Assembly: GCF_047663525.1 (NCBI RefSeq)
Contig: NC_092612.1
Location: 5,985,501-6,049,500, forward strand
Direction: 5' to 3'
Source of the DNA: Anas platyrhynchos
Taxonomy: Eukaryota > Chordata > Aves > Anseriformes > Anatidae
Length of the DNA: 64,000 nucleotides
The position numbers and the translations under genes were made by a program. Below, piece after piece: positions 45,697-58,009 of this stretch (position 1 is the stretch's first letter; each line of letters opens with the position of its first letter). The notes beneath the pieces were generated by a model. It made no database searches and had not been told where the DNA came from. It was given only the letters and a program-made list of their open reading frames with translations.

Positions 45697-48555
45697 AGGA
45701 GACCGGGGGACTCTACCCTAGCAGATCCACTGGTTAAAATTAAGCTAGGGAAATTGGGTCGGGAAGTAGAATTTTTAGTAGATACAGGAGCTACATATTC
45801 AGTGTTAAATCAGAAGTTGATGCCAGAAGATAAAGATTTTGTGACAGTGGTGGGGGCAATGGGTAGACACGAAAAAGCTTTCTTTTTAAAGCCATTAGAA
45901 TATGAATTGGGGAAGCAAATGGGAATACATAGGTTTTTGTATTTGCCGGGATCTCCTAGATCTTTATTGGGACGGGATTTATTAGAGCAATTAGAAGCTG
46001 AAATTGTTTTTGAAAAGGGAAGGGTAGAGTTAAGAGTAAAAGAAGACCGACTTATAAGTGCACTAAGTTTGGTATTGATCCAAACTGATTCTTTTAATGA
46101 AACCCTTCCGGAAATCCAGGATCAGGTTTATCCAGGGGTGTGGGAATCTGATGTCCCTGGGAAAGCAAAGAATGCTGCACCAATAATGGTAAAATTAAAA
46201 CCAGGAGAGAAGCCAGTAAAGGTTAAGCAGTACCCCCTTAGAATAGAAGATAGAAGAGGAATAAAAGATACAATAGATAAGTTTTTGAAATATGGGTTAC
46301 TGGTCGAGTGTGAATCAGAATATAATACTCCCATCTTACCAATTAAGAAACCGGATGGGAAGAGTTATAGGTTAGTACAGGACTTGAGAGCAATAAACAG
46401 GATCACTGAAGACATACACCCTGTGGTAGCAAACCCTTATACGCTATTGACCAAGTTAAGGGACAAGTTGGTCTGGTTTACCGTACTGGATTTAAAGGAT
46501 GCCTTCTTTTGTTTAACCTTGGCCCCAGAAAGCCGAAACCTCTTTGCCTTTGAATGGGAAAATCCTGACTCAGGACGAAAAGTCCAGTTGACATGGACAG
46601 TGCTTCCTCAGGGGTTTAAAAATAGCCCTACGATTTTTGGTAATCAACTTGCAAAGGAACTTGAATCCTGGGAAGCCCCCAATTCTGCAGGGGTCCTGCT
46701 GCAATATGTTGATGATCTCTTGATTGCTACCGAAGACAGGGGAAGCTGCATACAGTGGACGGTGAGCCTCCTTAATTTCCTAGGAATGAATGGATACCGG
46801 GTTTCACAACAGAAGGCACAATTGGTTCAAACCCACGTGACATACCTAGGATTTGAGATCTCAGGAGGACAACGTGAATTGGGGACGGAACGCAAGGAAG
46901 CAATCTGTCGTACCCCAGAACCACAGACTGTTAAAGAATTACGAACTTTCCTAGGAATGACAGGTTGGTGCAGATTATGGATCAACAATTATGGATTAAT
47001 TGTAAGGCCTTTGTATGATTTAATTAAAGATAACTGCATAAGACTAATATGGACAGGAGAAGCCCGAGCAGCCTTTAAGAAGTTTAAGATGGAGTTGATG
47101 CGAGCCCCAGCTCTTGGTTTACCAGATTTGTCTAAACCCTTTTGGTTATACTCCTATGAAAGACAGGGTATGGCCTTAGGGGTACTAGCACAAAAGTTGG
47201 GACCTTACAAAAGGGCAGTGGCTTATTTCTCTAAACAATTGGATGAAGTAAGTAAAGGATGGCCAGGCTGCCTGCGAGCAGTGGCAGCCGTAATTATGAA
47301 TATACAAGAAGCCCGGAAATTTACAATGGGGCAGAAGATAACAGTGTTTGTCTCACACACTGTGTCAGCAGTTTTAGAACAAAAGGGGGCTCATTGGTTA
47401 TCTCCTCAGAGATTTTTGAAATATCAAGCAATATTGGTAGAACAGGACGATGTGGAAATTGTGATAACTAATATTGTGAATCCAGCCTCTTTTCTTAGTG
47501 ATGCTCCGGCGGAACCTGTGATTCACGATTGTTTAGAAACTATGGAGACTGTGTATTCCAGCCAACCAGACCTTAAGGAGGAGCCCATGGAAGATGCAGA
47601 AGAAACTTGGTTCACGGATGGGAGCAGTTTTGTTACACAAGGACAACGTAAAGCTGGATATGCTATAACAACTACTCAGCAGGTAATTGAGTCTAAGCCT
47701 TTACCCCCTGGAACATCAGCTCAAAAGGCGGAGATAGTTGCTCTCACGAGAGCATTGGAACTGGCAGCTGGAAAAAGAAGGGTAAATATTTGGACAGATT
47801 CTAAATATGCATTCGGCATGGTACATGCTCATGGAGCGATTTGGAAAGAACGTGGATTACTGACTGCTCAGGGAAAACAGATAAAACATGCTGAAGAAAT
47901 TTTAAAATTGTTAGAGGCTGTAAAACAACCAGAAAAAGTGGCTATTATGCATTGCCGAGGGCATCAAAGAGGATCCACTGACTTCGAGATTGGGAACAGA
48001 TTGGCTGATAAAGAGGCAAGAAGGGAGCCGGAAAGAGGTCAAGTGGAAGTGCTTGCTTTAATACCAGACAGTAAAATTCAGACATTAGAGAAAGGACAGG
48101 CTCCTAAATATTCAAAAGAAGATTTAAAGTTGATCGAGGATCTAAAAGGGAAGCTGAATGTTGATGGGTGGGCTCATTTGAAGGACAACAGGGTTGTTAT
48201 GCCCTCTAATTTGGTGTGGCCTATGGTTTTGGGGGAACACAACAAAACCCACTGGGGAGCCGATGCCCTGTATAAACTATTAAATCGAGTATTGGTAGCA
48301 AGAAATCTGTATACCACAATAAGGCAGGTAACCCAACAATGTGACACCTGTATGCGTCATAATCCCAATACAGGAAATAGGGTGACATTTGGTGTCATTG
48401 ATAAAGGGAATTATTCGGGGCAACTGTGGCAAATTGATTTTTCAGAACTCCCTAGAAAAGGGGCGTATTGTTATTTACTGGTTCTGACTGACATGATTTC
48501 AGGAAGGCCTGAAGCCTTTCCCTGTCAAACAAACAAAGCAAGAAGAAGTGGTTAA
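45697..48555 (+). pseudogene. pol: ERV2 pol: protease, reverse transcriptase, RNase H, partial integrase
   Basis: The frame continues directly from the gag stop codon, with its first Met at 45754. Counted from that Met, protease has LVDTGATYSVLN (Asp at residue 10). RT has the YVDD box (residues 318-321). RNase H begins WFTDGSS (Asp 622) and continues QKAEIVALTRAL and WTDSKYAF. Integrase has the HHCC zinc region ending CDTCMRHNP and the first catalytic Asp in WQIDFSE (residue 895). The frame then shifts near 48,530 and stops at 48555. The remaining two catalytic residues lie beyond the shift in sequence with several stops. All motifs before the break look undamaged. Confidence 0.95.
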
Positions 48556-49258
48556 AGTCTTGTTAAATGAAATAATACCATGCTTTGGGATTCTAGTAGC
48601 AATGTCTTCTGATAGAGTTTCACATTTTTGTGTGCAAGTGGTACAACAGATAAATAAGATTCTAAAGATATTCTAAAGACAACTGCATACTCTTTATAGA
48701 CCGCAGGCAAGTGGACAGGTAGAAAAAATGAAACATTTAATTAAACAACAAATAGCTAAAATCGGACAAGAATCTAATTTGTCATGACCTCAATCCCTCC
48801 CTTTAGCATTACTTAGAATTTGAGTTAAACCTAGAATATAAGGGAATTTGAGTCCCTTTGAAATTTTATATGGAAGGCCATATCATTTTATATTTAGTGG
48901 AGAGGATCTAATGCAGCTAGGATTAGAATATTTATATGCATATATAACTGAACTTCAGAAATAATTAAATAAAGTACATAAATTTGTTCTCAGGACCTGG
49001 GCTAGATGGTTGGATCAACCAATCCACCCTTTTAAGCTCAGGGATTATATATATAAAGACTTTTTCAGGACAACCCCTAGAGGAAAAACGGAAGGAAAGT
49101 GGACGGGACCATACCAGGTATTACTGACAACACGCACCGCCATTAAGATTAAGGAGCAAGCAGCTTGGATCCACGATTCAAGGGTGAAGAAGGCCCTGGC
49201 AAGGATATGGACCACCACTCCAATTGGACCAACAAAATTATGGTTTTCCAGATCCTAA
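48556..49258 (+). pseudogene. pol: ERV2 integrase C-terminal part, broken
   Basis: Fragments of the integrase core lie in other frames with stops. An open piece at 49010-49258 carries the C-terminal phrase GPYQVLLTTRTAIKI and ends at 49256-49258 inside the env signal-peptide region, the usual pol/env overlap. Confidence 0.8.
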
Positions 49259-50394
49259 TGATTGCAGGGGTGTGGTTCTCAGATTCGGGGTGGGCAGTTT
49301 GGGATGAGAACTTACACCTGTCCCTGATACAAACAATTTCTCAAGTAATTAATAAGACGAACTGTTGGGTATGCACCCATCTGCCACAGCATGGGAATAA
49401 GGGTGTATCGTTAATCAGGATTCCCTTGCCTGCAAACTTACCTTGGACTAATTTGTGGGAAAACACATCTTGGGGTCAAAAATATGAAGAAGTTTTGGAA
49501 CTAGAAGTTAGTAGCTTCGTGCCATTGGAATCTTACTATGTATGTGTACAAAGGTGTAACCCGCCTAAGGGTATGGGAAAACAGGATTGTATAAATACGG
49601 GTACTACTTATGTGGGAAATCAGACATCTTGTAATCAAACAATTGATATTAGTACAACTAGCAGTTGGGCAAATTCAACCAGCTGGCCAGTTCCAGAAGG
49701 AAAAGGGTGGTATTGGCTATGCAATGATACAGCTCGTAAGGTCTTGCCCGAGAACTGGAAGGGAACTTGCACTCTTGGAGCAGTAGTCCCCAGTATGACA
49801 GTACATGATGTAGTGCCTCGAGGTTACTTGAGAAATCATATCTGGAGAATTAGACGAAAAATTAACAATCCATTGATAGAGAGACACACCGCTTTTCATA
49901 GTTTTGTTCGATGGTTTATCCCATGGTTAGGAGTGAATGAATTGGAAAAGGCAATAGTTAATATTTCTGCAATTATAGAGAAGTTAGAAAACAAAACTCT
50001 GGATGCTATAAAGGCTCAACAAGAAGAGATATCTAGTTTATCACAGGTAGTATTACAAAATCGGATGGCCCTAGACTTGTTACTGGCCGCTCAAGGGGGA
50101 GTCTGTACAGTAATAAATACAAGTTGTTGTATGTATGTAGATCAGAGTGGAAGGATCTCTACCGACCTGGAAGAAATATGGAAGCAGACAAGGGTCCTAC
50201 ATGAGATCAGTAAAGATGATCTTTCATGGAGTTTTAGTGAAATATGGAATAAGTTAACCTCCTGGTTGCCCAACTTCCAATGGTTGGAACAAGTGTTCAT
50301 TGCTCTTATCACATTAGTAGTGTTAGGAATATTTGTGTGCATGTTGTTTAGATGCCTGCTTTATTGTGTTACTGTAAATAATGAAAGTATCTGA
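49240..50394 (+). CDS. env: ERV2 env: open but short envelope glycoprotein frame
   Basis: The likely start is the Met at 49240, because a hydrophobic signal peptide follows ([17 protein letters not shown]); the frame is open from 49165. Counted from 49240 the product is 384 residues. CWVC at 42-45 is the surface-subunit CXXC motif. [15 protein letters not shown] lies mid-protein. [15 protein letters not shown] is followed by a CX6CC motif (Cys 289, 296, 297), typical of gamma-type transmembrane subunits. A membrane anchor lies at about 347-375, followed by a short tail. There is no receptor-binding-domain-sized region before CWVC, and no clear polybasic cleavage site followed by a hydrophobic fusion peptide, only RIRRK followed by polar sequence. 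The frame has no stop or frameshift. Confidence 0.9.
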   Translation: MVFQILMIAGVWFSDSGWAVWDENLHLSLIQTISQVINKTNCWVCTHLPQHGNKGVSLIRIPLPANLPWTNLWENTSWGQKYEEVLELEVSSFVPLESYYVCVQRCNPPKGMGKQDCINTGTTYVGNQTSCNQTIDISTTSSWANSTSWPVPEGKGWYWLCNDTARKVLPENWKGTCTLGAVVPSMTVHDVVPRGYLRNHIWRIRRKINNPLIERHTAFHSFVRWFIPWLGVNELEKAIVNISAIIEKLENKTLDAIKAQQEEISSLSQVVLQNRMALDLLLAAQGGVCTVINTSCCMYVDQSGRISTDLEEIWKQTRVLHEISKDDLSWSFSEIWNKLTSWLPNFQWLEQVFIALITLVVLGIFVCMLFRCLLYCVTVNNESI

Positions 50395-50431
50395 TGCAAA
50401 AGAATTTGCATGGGAAAAGAAAAGGGGGGAT

Positions 50432-51004
50432 TGATTAAGGAGGTATTGGGGAGGCATTGGGGAGGCAAGGACAATCCCCAGACATGGACAGTATATCTCA
50501 AAACAAGACACTGGAACTCATGATAAGGAAGCGGCAGACGGACAGAGAAACAAATGTAAGGACTATAAATCTCAAAATTGGACATTGGAATTCATTATAA
50601 AGATACAACAAACGGAAGAATTGGCAACAACCAGCTCTCGCAATTAAGAAACGTGCCAATTCAGCAGATTCCTGACCAAAGGTGAAAAGTACACTGTGAG
50701 GAAGACTCGGGGTCTTCCTCCCAAAGAGCCCTGCCCACGTCCCAAAGACCCCTGCCCACAATTCTTGGGAGGCTCTACGCAGGCGCAAGGTGCCAAAAGG
50801 CTAATTAGCATGAGAAGCGAGGGAAGGCGGGGATAGGTAATGCATATGTATAGGCGCTTGTAGAATATTGATAGATTGATTGTATAAATTCAAGACTGCT
50901 TTCCGCTTTGGGTATGCACGATAGGTGGAGAGATCCCCCGTGCATCCAGCGCTGCAATAAAGAATATACCACTTAAAGGAATTTCAGCTTCGATCTTTGA
51001 ATCA
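50432..51004 (+). repeat. ERV2 3' LTR (573 bp)
   Basis: Matches the 5' LTR except for scattered substitutions and a 21-bp duplication near 50736. It has the same length as the solo LTR at 24723. Confidence 0.95.
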
Positions 51005-51093
51005 ACTTGCAAAGCTACTTATAAACTTGACTGTACTGCTTGACTACTTGACTGTAACTCGTAAAGCTAGTAACAGGAAATAATTAATCTTGC

Positions 51094-51276
51094 CTGGGTT
51101 TTTAGCAATTCGTTATTTTCCCTCAGAGAGTTAAGCGATGACCTCAGTTCGTTATTTTCATCAGTCATTTTTCTCAAGGTTTCTCTCAGTTGGCTCATTT
51201 TTGTCTCATGCTGCTTATTTTCATCAGTCATTTTTCTCAAGGTTTCTCTCAGTTGGCTCATTTTTGTCTCATGCTG
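51094..51276 (-). CDS. CCDC138: CCDC138 coiled-coil exon, array copy 4 (two repeats)
   Basis: 183 nt, open. It lies just right of ERV2, which split this unit's intron and left the exon intact. Confidence 0.9.
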
Positions 51277-52788
51277 CTAGAGAAATATCAAATTTTAAAA
51301 CGTGATTAACAAGAGAGGCTTTTTAGAAATAATTCTCAACTAAGTTCCATTTCAGTGTTAAAAAACAGGACAAACTTTCAAAGATCAAATTTGTAATTCT
51401 TCATGGTCCAATCTGCACATACCACCAGTAGTGAAGAAAGCAACATCCACACCACATATTAAGAAGAAATATAAAGAAAATGGGAGCCATGGTGTACAGC
51501 CTATGGATCTTTTTTTTTTTTTTCCAGAAAATACCTAGATCTTCTCATTGATCCTCTTGTACATTCCTCAGTTAAGTCAGGTGTGGGAAAGAATTGTGAA
51601 TGAAAACAAATGTCAAAGCTTTTGTTTACACTTAGCTCTTTTTTCTTTTAGCATCCATTTTAACCACAAATATGCCCAATTCTCCCTTTTTTGAATCTTT
51701 CAAATATTCTAACTATTCACTGCTGATAGTTAAGACGCTTTAGTTCACCTGTACTTAAACACCTGTCCTGCAATGTCCAGCAATGTATCCAATACGTGCT
51801 ATATTTCATCGAATTGGAAAAAAATTGTGAAACTCAAGATAGTAATCTTTTAATATTTGTTGTTATTATTAGTCCACAATATAATTTAATACCAGTACAT
51901 ACCATTAAAATATAAGCAAAAACAGACAAAAGAAACTGCAACAAAGGAAAATTGAAGCGACAATTACTTGTAACAGTCAAAAACCTGCGTGCCTTGAAAA
52001 AGAAACCAAGGAATGTGTCTTTTTTCCCCTTCACTGGAAATTTGAAATATAATTAAATATTTTCCAGCAGATTCTGAAAAAAAAAACAACACTGAGGCTT
52101 TGAAGCTGAGTATAAAAAAAATGTTTTCAGAAAATAACACTGTTACTGAGCATAACCTGTGAGAAAACAATATGGGGCAAACTATAACCGCCATTTAGAT
52201 ATAAGTAGCATACTCTATGGATACAACAAGCATCCTGATCATCATGTAAGTCCTCTATGAATACTTCAGTTTGCACAAAAGAGAAAGAGAAAGAAAGATT
52301 TTACTGAGACTAGGAAGCAGATGATTTTAATCATACTCAAGAGCATCAGAACTGCAATTCACTGAAGGAGCAACGGTCAAAAGAGTTTAGGCAGCAATTT
52401 GCTTGTCAGCATTTAGGTCAGATTTAAGTCAAGTGAGAAGAAAACTTTAACTTTGTATTCTTGTGAACCACTGTCTCAGCGTGCCTTTAAGAACAGAGAA
52501 AATACTCCTTTAATTAACACTTTCAAAAATAACTAACTCTAAAGTCTTTAATACTGCAAAAGCTCTGAGAGACTAAATTTCATGTACTAGAAAACGAAGC
52601 AGAAAGTATTTACAACCATTCACACAATTCTTGTCTTAAAGAAACAAAATCAGCAATTTTGCAAACAACTTGTTCAAACATTTAAAATTGTTGACTGTAA
52701 CTTGCAAAGCTACTTATAAACTTGACTGTACTGCTTGACTACTTGACTGTAACTCGTAAAGCTAGTAACAGGAAATAATTAATCTTGC

Positions 52789-52908
52789 CTGGGTTTTTAG
52801 CAATTCGTTATTTTCCCTCAGAGAGTTAAGCGATGACCTCAGTTCATTATTTTCATCAGTCATTTTTCTAAAGGGTTGTCTCAGTTGGCTCCTTTTTGTC
52901 CCATGCTG
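52789..52908 (-). CDS. CCDC138: CCDC138 coiled-coil exon, array copy 5 (one repeat, most diverged)
   Basis: 120 nt, open and phase 0/0, but with several replacements (QHGTKRSQLRQPFRKM). A Pro now interrupts the helix. It is the most diverged of the nine. Confidence 0.85.
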
Positions 52909-54422
52909 CTAGAGAAATATCAAATTTTAAAACGTGATTAACAAGAGAGTCTTTTTAGAAATAATTCCCAACTAAGTTCCATTTCAGTGTTAAAAAACAG
53001 GACAAACTTTCAAAGATCAAATTTGTAATTCTTCATGGTCCAATCTGCACATACCACCAGTAGTGAAGAAAGCAACATCCACACCACATATTAAGAAGAA
53101 ATAAAGAAAATGGGAGCCATGGTGTACAGCCTATGGATCTTTTTTTTTTTTTTCCAGAAAATACCTAGATCTTCTCATTGATCCTCTTGTACATTCCTCA
53201 GTTAAGTCAGGTGTGGGAAAGAATTGTGAATGAAAACAAATGTCAAAGCTTTTGTTTACACTTAGCTCTTTTTTTTTTTTAGCATCCATTTTAACCACAA
53301 ATATGCCCAATTCTCCCTTTTTTGAATCTTTCAAATATTCTAACTATTCACTGCTGATAGTTAAGATGCTTTAGTTCACCTGTACTTAAACACCTGTCCT
53401 GCAGTGTCCAGCAATGTATCCAATACGTGCTACATTTCATTGAATTGGAAAAAAATAATTGTGAAACTCAAGATAGTAATCTTTTAATATTTGTTGTTAT
53501 TATTAGTCCACAATATAATTTAATACCAGTACATACCATTAAAATATAAGCAAAAACAGACAAAAGAAACTGCAACAAAGGAAAATTGAAGCGACAATTA
53601 CTTGTAACAGTCAAAAACCTGCGTGCCTTGAAAAAGAAACCAAGGAATATGTCTTTTTTCCCCTTCACTGGAAATTTGAAATATAATTAAATATTTTCCA
53701 GCAGATTCTGAAAAAAAAAACAACACTGAGGCTTTGAAGCTGAGTATAAAAAAAATGTTTTCAGAAAATAACACTGTTACTGAGCATAACCTGTGAGAAA
53801 ACAATATGGGGCAAACTATAACCGCCATTTAGATATAAGTAGCATACTCTATGGATACAACAAGCATCCTGATCATCATGTAAGTCCTCTATGAATACTT
53901 CAGTTTGCACAAAAGAGAAAGAGAAAGAAAGATTTTACTGAGACTAGGAAGCAGATGATTTTAATCATACTCAAGAGCATCAGAACTGCAATTCACTGAA
54001 GGAGCAACGGTCAAAAGAGTTTAGGCAGCAATTTGCTTGTCAGCACTTAGGTCAGATTTAAGTCAAGTGAGAAGAAAACTTTAACTTTGTATTCTTGTGA
54101 ACCACTGTCTCAGCGTGCCTTTAAGAACAGAGAAAATACTCCTTTAATTAACACTTTCAAAAATAACTAACTCGAAAGTCTTTAATACTGCAAAAGCTCT
54201 GAGAGACTAAATTTCATGTACTAGAAAACGAAGCAGAAAGTATTTACAACCATTCACACAATTCTTGTCTTAAAGAAACAAAATCAGCAATTTTGCAAAC
54301 AACTTGTTCAAACATTTAAAATTGTTGACTGTAACTTGCAAAGCTACTTATAAACTTGACTGTACTGCTTGACTACTTGACTGTAACTCGTAAAGCTAGT
54401 AACAGGAAATAATTAATCTTGC

Positions 54423-54605
54423 CTGGGTTTTTAGCAATTCGTTATTTTCCCTCAGAGAGTTAAGCGATGACCTCAGTTCGTTATTTTCATCAGTCATTTT
54501 TCTCAAGGTTTCTCTCAGTTGGCTCATTTTTGTCTCATGCTGCTTATTTTCATCAGTCATTTTTCTCAAGGTTTCTCTCAGTTGGCTCATTTTTGTCTCA
54601 TGCTG
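54423..54605 (-). CDS. CCDC138: CCDC138 coiled-coil exon, array copy 6 (two repeats)
   Basis: 183 nt, encoded residues as in copy 1. GC donor and CTCTAG acceptor retained. Confidence 0.9.
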
Positions 54606-56124
54606 CTAGAGAAATATCAAATTTTAAAACGTGATTAACAAGAGAGTCTTTTTAGAAATAATTCTCAACTAAGTTCCATTTCAGTGTTAAAAAACAGGAC
54701 AAACTTTCAAAGATCAAATTTGTAATTCTTCATGGTCCAATCTGCACATACCACCAGTAGTGAAGAAAGCAACATCCACACCACATATTAAGAAGAAATA
54801 TAAAGAAAATGGGAGCCATGGTGTACAGCCTATGGATCTTTTTTTTTTTTTTTTTCCAGAAAATACCTAGATCTTCTCATTGATCCTCTTGTACATTCCT
54901 CAGTTAAGTCAGGTGTGGGAAAGAATTGTGAATGAAAACAAATGTCAAAGCTTTTGTTTACACTTAGCTCTTTTTTTTTTTTAGCATCCATTTTAACCAC
55001 AAATATGCCCAATTCTCCCTTTTTTGAATCTTTCAAATATTCTAACTATTCACTGCTGATAGTTAAGACGCTTTAGTTCACCTGTACTTAAACACCTGTC
55101 CTGCAATGTCCAGCAATGTATCCAATACGTGCTACATTTCATCGAATTGGAAAAAATTAATTGTGAAACTCAAGATAGTAATCTTTTAATATTTGTTGTT
55201 ATTATTAGTCCATAATATAATTTAATACCAGTACATACCATTAAAATATAAGCAAAAACAGACAAAAGAAACTGCAACAAAGGAAAATTGAAGCGACAAT
55301 TACTTGTAACAGTCAAAAACCTGCGTGCCTTGAAAAAGAAACCAAGGAATGTGTCTTTTTTCCCCTTCACTGGAAATTTGAAATATAATTAAATATTTTC
55401 CAGCAGATTCTGAAAAAAAAAACAACACTGAGGCTTTGAAGCTGAGTGTAAAACAAATGTTTTCAGAAAATAACACTGTTACTGAGCATGACCTGTGAGA
55501 AAACAATATGGGGCAAACTATAACCGCCATTTAGATATAAGTAGCATACTCTATGGATACAACAAGCATCCTGATCATCATGTAAGTCCTCTATGAATAC
55601 TTCAGTTTGCACAAAAGAGAAAGAGAAAGAAAGATTTTACTGAGACTAGGAAGCAGATGATTTTAATCATACTCAAGAGCATCAGAACTGCAATTCACTG
55701 AAGGAGCAACGGTCAAAAGAGTTTAGGCAGCAATTTGCTTGTCAGCATTTAGGTCAGATTTAAGTCAAGTGAGAAGAAAACTTTAACTTTGTATTCTTGT
55801 GAACCACTGTCTCAGCGTGCCTTTAAGAACAGAGAAAATACTCCTTTAATTAACACTTTCAAAAATAACTAACTCTGAAGTCTTTAATACTGCAAAAGCT
55901 CTGAGAGACTAAATTTCATGTACTAGAAAACGAAGCAGAAAGTATTTACAACCATTCACACAATTCTTGTCTTAAAGAAACAAAATCAGCAATTTTGCAA
56001 ACAACTTGTTCAAACATTTAAAATTGTTGACTGTAACTTGCAAAGCTACTTATAAACTTGACTGTACTGCTTGACTACTTGACTGTAACTCGTAAAGCTA
56101 GTAACAGGAAATAATTAATCTTGC

Positions 56125-56307
56125 CTGGGTTTTTAGCAATTCGTTATTTTCCCTCAGAGAGTTAAGCGATGACCTCAGTTCGTTATTTTCATCAGTCATT
56201 TTTCTCAAGGTTTCTCTCAGTTGGCTCATTTTTGTCTCATGCTGCTTATTTTCATCAGTCATTTTTCTCAAGGTTTCTCTCAGTTGGCTCATTTTTGTCT
56301 CATGCTG
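56125..56307 (-). CDS. CCDC138: CCDC138 coiled-coil exon, array copy 7 (two repeats)
   Basis: 183 nt, encoded residues as in copy 1. Units 6, 7 and 8 follow at exactly 1702-bp spacing. Confidence 0.9.
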
Positions 56308-57826
56308 CTAGAGAAATATCAAATTTTAAAACGTGATTAACAAGAGAGTCTTTTTAGAAATAATTCTCAACTAAGTTCCATTTCAGTGTTAAAAAACAGG
56401 ACAAACTTTCAAAGATCAAATTTGTAATTCTTCATGGTCCAATCTGCACATACCACCAGTAGTGAAGAAAGCAACATCCACACCACATATTAAGAAGAAA
56501 TATAAAGAAAATGGGAGCCATGGTGTACAGCCTATGGATCTTTTTTTTTTTTTTTTCCAGAAAATACCTAGATCTTCTCATTGATCCTCTTGTACATTCC
56601 TCAGTTAAGTCAGGTGTGGGAAAGAATTGTGAATGAAAACAAATGTCAAAGCTTTTGTTTACACTTAGCTCTTTTTTTTTTTTTAGCATCCATTTTAACC
56701 ACAAATATGCCCAATTCTCCCTTTTTTGAATCTTTCAAATATTCTAACTATTCACTGCTGATAGTTAAGACGCTTTAGTTCACCTGTACTTAAACACCTG
56801 TCCTGCAATGTCCAGCAATGTATCCAATACGTGCTACATTTCATCGAATTGGAAAAAATTAATTGTGAAACTCAAGATAGTAATCTTTTAATATTTGTTG
56901 TTATTATTAGTCCATAATATAATTTAATACCAGTACATACCATTAAAATATAAGCAAAAACAGACAAAAGAAACTGCAACAAAGGAAAATTGAAGCGACA
57001 ATTACTTGTAACAGTCAAAAACCTGCGTGCCTTGAAAAAGAAACCAAGGAATGTGTCTTTTTTCCCCTTCACTGGAAATTTGAAATATAATTAAATATTT
57101 TCCAGCAGATTCTGAAAAAAAAAACAACACTGAGGCTTTGAAGCTGAGTGTAAAACAAATGTTTTCAGAAAATAACACTGTTACTGAGCATGACCTGTGA
57201 GAAAACAATATGGGGCAAACTATAACCGCCATTTAAATATAAGTAGCATACTCTATGGATACAACAAGCATCCTGATCATCATGTAAGTCCTCTATGAAT
57301 ACTTCAGTTTGCACAAAAGAGAAAGAGAAAGAAAGATTTTACTGAGACTAGGAAGCAGATGATTTTAATCATACTCAAGAGCATCAGAACTGCAATTCAC
57401 TGAAGGAGCAACGGTCAAAAGAGTTTAGGCAGCAATTTGCTTGTCAGCATTTAGGTCAGATTTAAGTCAAGTGAGAAGAAAACTTTAACTTTGTATTCTT
57501 GTGAACCACTGTCTCAGCGTGCCTTTAAGAACAGAGAAAATACTCCTTTAATTAACACTTTCAAAAATAACTAACTCTGAAGTCTTTAATACTGCAAAAG
57601 CTCTGAGAGACTAAATTTCATGTACTAGAAAACGAAGCAGAAAGTATTTACAACCATTCACACAATTCTTGTCTTAAAGAAACAAAATCAGCAATTTTGC
57701 AAACAACTTGTTCAAACATTTAAAATTGTTGACTGTAACTTGCAAAGCTACTTATAAACTTGACTGTACTGCTTGACTACTTGACTGTAACTCGTAAAGC
57801 TAGTAACAGGAAATAATTAATCTTGC

Positions 57827-58009
57827 CTGGGTTTTTAGCAATTCGTTATTTTCCCTCAGAGAGTTAAGCGATGACCTCAGTTCGTTATTTTCATCAGTCA
57901 TTTTTCTCAAGGTTTCTCTCAGTTGGCTCATTTTTGTCTCATGCTGCTTATTTTCATCAGTCATTTTTCTCAAGGTTTCTCTCAGTTGGCTCATTTTTGT
58001 CTCATGCTG
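57827..58009 (-). CDS. CCDC138: CCDC138 coiled-coil exon, array copy 8 (two repeats)
   Basis: 183 nt, encoded residues as in copy 1. Confidence 0.9.

Larger units (their letters stand above)
43191..51004 (+). mobile_element. ERV2: gammaretrovirus-like provirus with intact LTR ends
   Basis: The LTR pair TGATTAAGG...TTTGAATCA is flanked by a perfect ACTT duplication (43187-43190 and 51005-51008), and the uninterrupted repeat units show the empty site. Order: 5' LTR, tRNA-Arg-type primer site, broken gag, pol, env, polypurine tract (AAAAGAAAAGGGGGGA at 50415-50430), 3' LTR. Gammaretroviral traits are the 4-bp target duplication, gag and pol in one frame across a stop, a single CCHC box, and env overlapping the end of pol. 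The element is antisense to CCDC138 and lies in an intron between amplified exons. Gag and integrase are broken, so it cannot be autonomous. Confidence 0.96.
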
